A stretch of DNA of 5,065 nucleotides, taken from NCBI GenBank assembly GCA_003139975.1, contig PLHN01000124.1, positions 352 to 5,416 on the forward strand, written 5' to 3'. The notes beneath the pieces were generated by a model, which was not told where the DNA came from, did not search any database, and saw only the letters and a list, made by a program, of their open reading frames with translations. A program made the position numbers and the translations under genes. The DNA is from Acidobacteriaceae bacterium (GTDB taxonomy: Bacteria; Acidobacteriota; Terriglobia; Terriglobales; Acidobacteriaceae). Of this stretch, positions 1-5,065 are shown one piece after another (position 1 is the first letter of the stretch; the number at the start of each line of letters is the position of its first letter).

Positions 1-1667
1 ACCGATACAAAATAAAGATCGTCGTCAGCATAGGAAGAGACGAACTTGCCGATGTACTGGATCGTTTCGCCCCTGTCTGCCAGCGCGCGGGGTAACCAGT
101 CGTGCCTGCTGGTGTAAGTCGCAATCAAATAAAAACGGGAGTGCGTCTCTAGAAACTCGTTCAGTGGCGCCGTGTGCGACGGGAGGCCGAGGATCTCGCG
201 AGTTCTGTCCTCGGTCTCAAACAAGGTATAGCCGGAGTAGCGCAGCGCTTCTGCGCGATCGGTGAGATAAAAAACGCGATCCACGATTGCAGGCGGCTCC
301 CGGTCTGACATTTCCGTGAAGGTCATGGGGCTGGCATCCACGATGGGCAGCGAGGGATCGAGTTGCGAGAGGAAGATGGGTTGGCGGCCAGTCTCTTTAT
401 AGCCATAACTTCTGGTCCCCTGCACGGGATAGTCGCTGATTATGGCGCAGATCGTACTGGCGACGAGAAACAGGACGACCAGGACGGCGAAGGGATAGGC
501 GGAGCGCAGGCGGCGATAAAGATTCCATGGCGCCAGCAAAGCGATGGCGAGGATTGCGCACGCGCCATATCGATACCAGAACTGAACGTGAGCAACCGCA
601 GCCGCCACAACAATGGCTAAGGGAAGCAGGAGCAGTGAGTAGAGCAGAACCCCTTCGTCGGTCCTGAGTTGGAACGGACGCTGTTCCTCGCCTTTGCGGA
701 CCTGGGCAAAGTAACCAACCAGCACGAAGCAGACGCTAAGCGTGAAGTAGAAGTTATCCACGAGCGCGATATACATGTTCGTGACCAGCTCCAGCGATGG
801 CATCTGAGTGGTGGGAAAGCCGTTGCTTCCAAGAGCATGTACGGGATTGAAATAAAACAGGCCTATGCTAGCCGGCAAAAACAGCGCCAGCCAGAGTGCG
901 AAGTCGGTCCGCCGCCTTTTCCAGAAGCGGCACGCCTCTGCCAGAGCAAAGGGAATAAGACAGGCGATGCCGAAGAGATGATTTGAAATCATCAAGAAGC
1001 TGCAGCAAAAGACAGCCAGCACAGCAGCCGGACGCCGCCGCGGAGTGGTAGCCCTCTCCCAGCTCAAGAGCAGCAGAGAGAGGAAGCACATCCAGAGCAT
1101 GTACGGGCGTCCCTCCCATGCGAACGCCCTGACTGAACTGAACCAGAACATGGTGACAGACACCAGTCCAAACAGATTGCCGAGACGGCACGCCATGAAG
1201 TAAAAGATGACGCAGGTAGTGACCAGGCCCGCAACCATGGCGGGCAGTCGCGCAGCGCACCAGCGGGGAAGATCAAGGTGCAGAGTGGCGCGCTCCAGCA
1301 GGTAGTGCAACGGTGGATGCAGGTCAATCTGGCGGCTCATCCAGAGCATGCGGCCAAGCGTAGGAGCCTGGGCGATGTGGACGCTATAGATCTCGTCATT
1401 GGAGAGGAGATGGGAATGCGCCTCAACCAGGACCACGGGAACGTAAAGAACGGCCAGCAGCAGCCAGCACAGAAAGCGATGTTCTTCGAGAACGTCGCCA
1501 ATGGCGTTGAGCAGCCAGGCGCAGAAGCGTTCGATGGTGCTGAGAAAGCTCAGCAAGCTCGGGCGGGATGAGGGAGTCAGAATCTCCTGCTCAGTAACTT
1601 GCGTTGAAAGTCTCAAAGTTTCCTCTGATGGGTCGATTGACTGTAGTGGCTCGTCTGATCGTAGCAT
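1..1667 (-). CDS. GT-C family membrane glycosyltransferase, C-terminus cut by window edge
   Basis: Probable polytopic glycosyltransferase of the GT-C (ArnT/PMT-like) fold, which transfers a sugar from a polyprenyl-phosphate donor on the outer face of the inner membrane. The frame is open from the ATG at 1667 through position 1 (555 codons), with an in-frame TAG upstream of the ATG. Helix 1 is at about residues 66-82. It is followed by an extracytoplasmic loop with the acidic pair D91-E92 (SNDEIYS) and the motif DLHPPLHY at 115-122, as expected for the GT-C catalytic loop. Further helices lie near 141-160, 163-180, 189-203, 214-245, 256-273, 298-322, 339-360, 368-381 and 391-411. The motifs RPY (187-189) and RY (366-367) also fit the family. 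Residues 412-555 look soluble and alpha/beta, probably a periplasmic domain close to its natural end. The ATG lacks a Shine-Dalgarno sequence; an in-frame TTG at 1616 has AGAGGA four bases upstream and may be the true start. Donor and acceptor cannot be deduced. Confidence 0.85.
   Translation of the reverse strand, partial: MLRSDEPLQSIDPSEETLRLSTQVTEQEILTPSSRPSLLSFLSTIERFCAWLLNAIGDVLEEHRFLCWLLLAVLYVPVVLVEAHSHLLSNDEIYSVHIAQAPTLGRMLWMSRQIDLHPPLHYLLERATLHLDLPRWCAARLPAMVAGLVTTCVIFYFMACRLGNLFGLVSVTMFWFSSVRAFAWEGRPYMLWMCFLSLLLLSWERATTPRRRPAAVLAVFCCSFLMISNHLFGIACLIPFALAEACRFWKRRRTDFALWLALFLPASIGLFYFNPVHALGSNGFPTTQMPSLELVTNMYIALVDNFYFTLSVCFVLVGYFAQVRKGEEQRPFQLRTDEGVLLYSLLLLPLAIVVAAAVAHVQFWYRYGACAILAIALLAPWNLYRRLRSAYPFAVLVVLFLVASTICAIISDYPVQGTRSYGYKETGRQPIFLSQLDPSLPIVDASPMTFTEMSDREPPAIVDRVFYLTDRAEALRYSGYTLFETEDRTREILGLPSHTAPLNEFLETHSRFYLIATYTSRHDWLPRALADRGETIQYIGKFVSSYADDDLYFVS
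1621..1626 (-). promoter_or_regulatory. Possible ribosome binding site for the alternative TTG start of the glycosyltransferase
   Basis: On the minus strand AGAGGA (1626 down to 1621) is followed by AACT and the in-frame codon TTG at 1616-1614. The upstream ATG at 1667 has no comparable purine-rich box. The spacing of four bases is short but workable. If used, the protein loses 17 hydrophilic N-terminal residues and no membrane segment or motif. Confidence 0.4.
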
Positions 1668-1836
1668 GGGCTTAGATGCCGGTCGATTTGTAAGGTTTGC
1701 CTAGGATAGAAACGAACATACGATGGGGCTAGCAGCCTCAGTCTCTGCAACTTAGGAAGGCGAGTTGAAAGCGGCGAGTTAGAAGATAGGAGCAAAGCGC
1801 AGGCAAAATATCATGTTGGCCAGCTCGTGTCTGTAA

Positions 1837-1868
1837 GGGGAATCCTCTATTTCCACAGAGGATTTCTC
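1837..1868 (+). repeat. Inverted repeat / hairpin in the divergent intergenic region
   Basis: AATCCTCT (1841-1848) and AGAGGATT (1857-1864) are perfect reverse complements around an eight-base loop. If transcribed rightward, the stem extends four further pairs outward (1837-1840 with 1865-1868) through two G-C and two G-U pairs. The wobble pairs work only in RNA of the plus strand, which slightly favours an RNA hairpin over a DNA operator. No T-run follows, so it is not a typical intrinsic terminator. It could be part of a 5' leader, a small RNA or a repressor site. Confidence 0.5.
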
Positions 1869-1924
1869 CAGCCGCCGTGAAGAGAGGGCTTTCGGCTTCG
1901 TGGATGCTCGGTGGAAGCTAGCAG

Positions 1925-1957
1925 GCCCGTTATCGGGTGTCGATGCAACGCTTTGCA
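1925..1957 (+). repeat. Two adjacent short tetraloop hairpins
   Basis: GCCCG-TTAT-CGGGT (1925-1938, one G-U pair) is followed after five bases by TGCAA-CGCT-TTGCA (1944-1957, perfect five-pair stem). Each has a four-base loop. Singly, such stems arise often by chance; two side by side, close to the hairpin at 1837-1868, suggest a structured RNA leader but do not show one. Confidence 0.3.
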
Positions 1958-2118
1958 CTTCACCGGGCTTATCGCGTTTGGAATTGAATGCATCTCCTTG
2001 GCTTATTTGGCCTATAAGTTTTCTTTCTAACAAAAAACTTCGATATCGGGTAGCAAAAGTATTTATTGGACGCTTGCTTGAGGAAGCCGCTATGGTCAAC
2101 GTGGAAGAGGCGAAAGAC

Positions 2119-2123
2119 AGGAG
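2119..2123 (+). promoter_or_regulatory. Ribosome binding site that sets the permease start
   Basis: AGGAG sits eight bases before the TTG codon at 2132, an ideal distance. The next in-frame ATG, at 2168, has no purine-rich box in front of it, and the further upstream in-frame TTG at 2066 has none either. This is the reason for choosing 2132. Confidence 0.65.
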
Positions 2124-2131
2124 AACCGCGT

Positions 2132-3946
2132 TTGGCAGAACCTCATTTGGCAAACAGCTCCGCAGAAATGAAACCCACCGTCGGCCTGACCGGCCTTACC
2201 ATGAACGCCATGGCGCTCATCGCTCCGGGTGCCTTCCTCTGGCTTACCTTCTTCATCCAGGCGACCACGGGTGTCACCGGTCCATCGATGTGGATCGGCA
2301 TCGTGATCGCGCTCCTGCTCTGCCTGGCGACGGCTGTTTGCTACGCCGAGATGGCTAAGCTCTATCCCGGCACCGGCAGCTCGTATTACTTTGCCGAGCA
2401 GTCGTTCCTCAACCACGACAAAGCGTGGCGCTATGCTCGCGTCTCGAAATTCATCGTAGGCTGGGCCTCGCATCTTTATTACTGGATCTACCCGGGCGTG
2501 ATGGTCGGCGTGATGGGAATCTTGTGCGGCTATCTGGTCGGAACGCTGTGGCCAAACTTCATGAATGCCTCGAACCCGGGCCCGGCATTCATGATGGTGG
2601 TCGCGATCGCGTTTTCGTTTGCCATTGCTTATATCGCGCACCGCGGCATTACCGGCGCGACTTCGGTCAATATCGCCATCAACGTGATCCAGATCAGCGC
2701 GCTGCTGATTTTCTCGTTCTTTGCGCTCAGCTATCGCTTGAGCCACAAACCCGGAAGCGAAGCCTACCAGTTCGACTCCACTTCGGGCGATGCGTACAAC
2801 TACGAGTTCGCCACGACCTCGCAGATGGTGAACGGCGCTGCGACCGATGTTGTCGTGCGCGATGCCAACGGCATTCCGCAACCCAAACTCGATGCGGCAG
2901 GCAAACCGGTGCCATATCACGTCACCTATCCGACCACCGATGACAAGGGAAACTTCCTGACGCATCCCAATCCCAAATCCGTGGTTGGAATCCATAGCTT
3001 CGGCTGGGCTTTTATTCAGGCCACGGTGGCCATTCTGATCCTGGTCGGATTTGAATCAGTCACGGCTATGGGCGCCGAGGCCAAGAACGCCAAGCGCGAT
3101 GTGCCGATCGCCGTCGTGACGTCATTGCTGGTGCAGGGAGCGTTCTGTTATCTCATCGAGTATTTCGCGGCCAACTACTTTCTCAACAGCGGTTACACGA
3201 TGCAAAGCGCGTCCGCGTCCGCTGCTCCAATCGGCGACATGATGATCGTTGTCGGCAATCACTTCTTTGCCGGGCACGGCCGCGCCTTCATGCTGGTGGA
3301 GGCCTTTACGGTCTTCCTGGCCTTGATCGGCACCACGCTCTCCTGCATGAACACCGGGGCACGCGTCACCTATGCCATGGGCAAGGACCAGGAGGCTCCG
3401 TCCCATTTTGGCATGCTGCACTCGAAAAATCTTACCCCGCACCGCGCCATCTGGACTTTGGCTCTCATCTCCGCTGTGGTGGGATGCCTGGCGGTGGTGA
3501 TGGCGTTTGGCGATGCCGGCGCTCCCGCCGACTCGGCGATCCTGGCTCTGCCACACGGATTCTGGTCGAGCTTCGGCTATAGCACACACGACAAAATGGC
3601 CGCGCTGCCGAACTCTCTGCTCACCGTAACCTTGGCTTCGAACTTCGGCACGTTCGTGCTCTACGCGCTCAGTTGCATCATCTGTATCGTCGCCTACCAC
3701 GGACATCCCAACTTCAAGCCGATCCGCCACCTGCTGATTCCTGTGTTCGGACTGATTGCCAACCTGGCCTGCATGGCCTTTTACGTGATTGGGCCGTTCA
3801 TGGGTTACGGCACCAAGATGGAGCCGTCGCTCGCGTTGGGCATTGCTCTGGTGTGGGGTCTGTACGGCGGAATCTATTTCTTCCGCGCGGGCAGAAACAA
3901 GGGCCGCACCACGCTGATCGAAAGACGGGCCACGACGACCGCTTAA
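2132..3946 (+). CDS. APC superfamily amino acid permease with large periplasmic insertion
   Basis: Inner-membrane secondary transporter of the amino acid-polyamine-organocation superfamily, probably importing an amino acid or related amine; the substrate cannot be read from sequence. With the TTG start at 2132 it has 604 residues, longer than the 430-550 usual for the family. About twelve helices are visible: near 19-44, 51-75, 107-137, 151-170, 178-201, 290-315, 325-349, 385-406, then four more to the C-terminus. Helix 1 carries NAMALIAPGAF (25-35). Helix 6 and the following loop carry GFES (306-309) and AEAKNAKRDVP (315-325), matching the conserved 6-7 cytoplasmic loop. RVTYAMGKD from R411 to TP at 435-436 matches the conserved loop after helix 8. 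Residues about 202-288 are a hydrophilic insertion between helices 5 and 6, on the periplasmic side by family topology, and explain the extra length. ATG 2168 is the alternative start. The phosphatase gene follows after 97 bases on the same strand. Confidence 0.88.
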   Translation: MAEPHLANSSAEMKPTVGLTGLTMNAMALIAPGAFLWLTFFIQATTGVTGPSMWIGIVIALLLCLATAVCYAEMAKLYPGTGSSYYFAEQSFLNHDKAWRYARVSKFIVGWASHLYYWIYPGVMVGVMGILCGYLVGTLWPNFMNASNPGPAFMMVVAIAFSFAIAYIAHRGITGATSVNIAINVIQISALLIFSFFALSYRLSHKPGSEAYQFDSTSGDAYNYEFATTSQMVNGAATDVVVRDANGIPQPKLDAAGKPVPYHVTYPTTDDKGNFLTHPNPKSVVGIHSFGWAFIQATVAILILVGFESVTAMGAEAKNAKRDVPIAVVTSLLVQGAFCYLIEYFAANYFLNSGYTMQSASASAAPIGDMMIVVGNHFFAGHGRAFMLVEAFTVFLALIGTTLSCMNTGARVTYAMGKDQEAPSHFGMLHSKNLTPHRAIWTLALISAVVGCLAVVMAFGDAGAPADSAILALPHGFWSSFGYSTHDKMAALPNSLLTVTLASNFGTFVLYALSCIICIVAYHGHPNFKPIRHLLIPVFGLIANLACMAFYVIGPFMGYGTKMEPSLALGIALVWGLYGGIYFFRAGRNKGRTTLIERRATTTA

Positions 3947-4043
3947 GGGGCCTGACTTACTGGGATTTCCTCAAGACGATCTTTCGATAAGATAGCGTCA
4001 TCGAGCCGCTCGCGCTTACAGTGCGCGGCCAGTTGCGCCCGAC

Positions 4044-4844
4044 ATGCTGGATATTGAATTCGCCGAACTTTCCGATCCCGGCCGCGTGCGCTCGCACAAC
4101 GAAGATTACATTGGACACGTCGCTCCCGAATCTCCCGCGCGGGCGCGTTCGCATGGCTGGATCTTTGCGCTGGCCGACGGAGTGGGCGGGCAGCGACAGG
4201 GCGAAGTCGCTTCGCGCGCGGCCGTACAAGAGGTTCTGGGCGGATTCCGCCGTGCGAAAGAAAATATCCTCCCCAAGGACCTCGTAATTCAACTGGTGCA
4301 GGCGGCGAACGCGCGCGTGTGCGAGTCGGAAGCGATCTCCGGCCGCGCCGGCGTCGGCATGGCTTCCACCATTGTGGTCTGCGGCGTGCGGTTTGATCGC
4401 GCCACGGTGGGCCATGTTGGCGATTCGCGCTGTTATCTGATCCGCAGCGGCGAAGCGCGCTGCCTGACGCGCGATCACACCCTTGCTGCCGAGCAAGTCC
4501 GCATGGGCGTGCTTTCCCCCGGGGAGGCCGAGGAAGCGTCCACCCGCCATGTGCTCAGCCGGTCGCTGGGGATGAATCTTTTCGTGAGCGTTGAGATTCA
4601 TGAGATTCAGCTTTTGCCGGGCGACGTGCTTGTGCTGTGCTCGGACGGCCTGTACGGAGGAATCGCCGCCGCCGCCATGGCGGAAATCGCCGGGCGCCAC
4701 CGCGATCTCAACAAAGCCGCGCGAGAACTCATAGCCGCCGCCAACGAGCGGGACGGCAGCGATAACGCCAGCGTGCAGTTGATTCGCATTCGCAACGTGG
4801 AACGCATCGGGATGTACCGCGGCCGCCCTTATAAGCTACGCTGA
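4044..4844 (+). CDS. PP2C-type serine/threonine protein phosphatase (PstP/Stp1-like)
   Basis: Metal-dependent phosphatase that removes phosphate from serine and threonine residues, normally the partner of Hanks-type kinases. The protein has 266 residues, the size of a stand-alone catalytic domain. No membrane segment is seen, so it should be cytoplasmic. PP2C motifs occur in order: RSHNED (16-21), LADGVGG (43-49, metal ligand D45 with G46), GMAST (105-109), GHVGDSRCY (123-131), LTRDHT (141-146), LSRSLG (171-176), CSDGLYG (199-205, D201) and SDNAS (239-243, D240). The expected metal-binding aspartates D45, D201 and D240 are all present, so the enzyme should be active. The histidine commonly found after GVGG is glutamine here (Q50). 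A short basic tail follows the last motif. ATG 4044 is the first start after an in-frame stop at 3993-3995, but no clear Shine-Dalgarno precedes it. A Hanks-type kinase gene follows, supporting a kinase-phosphatase pair. Confidence 0.95.
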   Translation: MLDIEFAELSDPGRVRSHNEDYIGHVAPESPARARSHGWIFALADGVGGQRQGEVASRAAVQEVLGGFRRAKENILPKDLVIQLVQAANARVCESEAISGRAGVGMASTIVVCGVRFDRATVGHVGDSRCYLIRSGEARCLTRDHTLAAEQVRMGVLSPGEAEEASTRHVLSRSLGMNLFVSVEIHEIQLLPGDVLVLCSDGLYGGIAAAAMAEIAGRHRDLNKAARELIAAANERDGSDNASVQLIRIRNVERIGMYRGRPYKLR

Positions 4845-4850
4845 TCTGGA

Positions 4851-4887
4851 CGTACGAAGCCTCGTGCGATCGAAGTATCGTACGATC
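4851..4887 (+). terminator. Hairpin with overlapping alternative pairing after the phosphatase gene
   Basis: The nine-pair stem TCGTGCGAT (4862-4870) / ATCGTACGA (4877-4885), with one G-U pair and a six-base loop, begins 17 bases after the phosphatase stop codon. It is followed by a pyrimidine-rich stretch (TCCTTACACCTTCTTT) rather than a clean T-run, so it would be a weak intrinsic terminator at best. The right arm can instead pair with CGTACGA at 4851-4857 (perfect seven pairs), and GATCG (4868-4872) matches CGATC (4883-4887). The two main structures exclude one another, as in an attenuator, but this may also be chance in a CG/TA-rich palindromic patch. Confidence 0.4.
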
Positions 4888-4940
4888 CTTACACCTTCTT
4901 TACGAAGCATTTGCAATGATGGCGGCACGCTTGCTTGTTT

Positions 4941-4946
4941 GGGGAG
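4941..4946 (+). promoter_or_regulatory. Possible ribosome binding site for an upstream TTG start of the kinase
   Basis: GGGGAG lies six bases before an in-frame TTG at 4953. The ATG at 4986 has only a weak GAG eleven bases upstream. If this site is used, the kinase gains eleven N-terminal residues. Confidence 0.4.
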
Positions 4947-4985
4947 AGCCGCTTGCACAGCACCTTTGACCGAGATCCACTCACG

Positions 4986-5065
4986 ATGACTGTTCTCCAT
5001 GTTGGCGATCGGCTAGATCACTACCGGATCGATGCCCTCGCCGCCCGCAGCGGCATGGCGTCGAT
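4986..5065 (+). CDS. Hanks-type serine/threonine protein kinase, N-terminal fragment
   Basis: Only 26 complete codons are in the window; the gene continues past the right edge. The visible residues contain GDRLDHYRID (7-16) followed by ARSGMASI (19-26). This matches the opening of bacterial PknB-like kinases: a G-x-x-L-x-x-Y-x-I strand, then the nucleotide-binding loop. Against the usual GxGGMGxVY, all three glycines of GxGxxG are replaced here (A, S and A), while the central GM is kept. Whether the kinase is catalytically competent depends on the lysine, HRD and DFG motifs outside the window. The gene lies downstream of the PP2C phosphatase on the same strand, the expected partner arrangement. 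The start is uncertain: ATG 4986 is annotated because it sits just before the domain, but TTG 4953 has the better ribosome binding site. An in-frame stop at 4917-4919 limits further extension. Confidence 0.75.
   Translation, partial: MTVLHVGDRLDHYRIDALAARSGMAS

Larger units (their letters stand above)
1668..2131. other. Long divergent intergenic region
   Basis: These 464 bases separate the leftward glycosyltransferase from the rightward permease. Short open frames exist on both strands (for example 1900-2358 plus and 1779-2153 minus), but their translations are low-complexity, unfamiliar and overlap one another, so I do not call them genes. The region contains inverted repeats at 1837-1868, 1925-1938 and 1944-1957. 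It becomes AT-rich between about 2000 and 2068, where a promoter for the permease is likely. A TATAAG hexamer lies at 2013-2018 and a TTGAAT at 1984-1989, but they are 23 bases apart, too far for a standard sigma-70 pair, so I do not define a promoter. I see no known riboswitch consensus. Confidence 0.6.

Noticed and set aside
363..1571. Several plus-strand and other-frame open frames of 60-130 codons across the left third
   Set aside because: All are shadows of the continuous minus-strand glycosyltransferase frame, which has coherent membrane segments and family motifs.
1984..2018. TTGAAT and TATAAG as a sigma-70 promoter for the permease
   Set aside because: The spacer is 23 bases, outside the usable range. 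The AT-rich context is suggestive, but the exact promoter cannot be assigned.
1779..2358. Overlapping open frames on both strands in the divergent intergenic region
   Set aside because: No similarity recognised, they overlap each other and the permease start, and their composition is not protein-like. A remnant gene cannot be excluded without a search.
2096..2995. A 299-codon minus-strand open frame opposite the permease
   Set aside because: The translation is rich in Arg, His, Asp and Gly with no domain or membrane segment, as expected from the antisense of a GC-rich gene. The plus-strand frame encodes a clear APC permease.
3965..3993. TAAGAT at 3988-3993 as the -10 box of a phosphatase promoter
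   Set aside because: The -10 match is only four of six and nothing like TTGACA lies 16-18 bases upstream (ATTTCC at 3965-3970).
3975..3999. Hairpin with GACGATCTT and AAGAT-AG-CGTC arms as a terminator after the permease
   Set aside because: The stem has a two-base bulge, is AT-rich in its upper half and has no following T-run, so it is too weak to call.
3957..4700. A 247-codon minus-strand open frame opposite the phosphatase
   Set aside because: It mirrors the PP2C gene, whose motifs are unmistakable, and its own translation shows no recognisable family.

Overview
The window looks like a stretch of chromosome from a moderately GC-rich, Gram-negative-type soil or environmental bacterium. 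The mix of genes (a membrane GT-C glycosyltransferase, an APC permease, a small PP2C phosphatase next to a Hanks-type kinase), the use of likely TTG starts and the protein style suggest Acidobacteriota. That placement is an impression from protein style; nothing in the window proves it.

Layout. Positions 1-1667 are filled by one minus-strand gene that runs off the left edge. It encodes a multi-pass membrane protein of the GT-C glycosyltransferase type with a C-terminal soluble domain, and at least 555 codons are present. Positions 1668-2131 form a 464-base divergent intergenic region with no convincing gene. It carries several small perfect inverted repeats and an AT-rich stretch that probably holds the promoter of the rightward genes. 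Positions 2132-3946 (+) encode a complete 12-helix amino acid/polyamine/organocation (APC) permease with an unusual periplasmic insertion of about 85 residues between helices 5 and 6. Positions 4044-4844 (+) encode a complete stand-alone PP2C-type serine/threonine phosphatase. From 4986 (or 4953) to the right edge is the beginning of a Hanks-type serine/threonine kinase, of which only the region up to the nucleotide-binding loop is visible.

How the genes may work together. The phosphatase and kinase are a recognisable pair that would reversibly phosphorylate shared targets. They are separated by a 100-140 base gap that contains a hairpin and an overlapping alternative pairing. The permease lies 97 bases upstream of the phosphatase on the same strand, with no strong terminator between them, so the three rightward genes could share a transcript; this is inference. 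The glycosyltransferase is divergent and has no evident functional link to the others.

I found no tRNA, rRNA, CRISPR array, insertion sequence or phage gene, and no clearly new biological system. The points most worth checking are the permease insertion with its decapeptide repeat, the kinase nucleotide loop in which all three glycines are replaced, and the two structured non-coding gaps.
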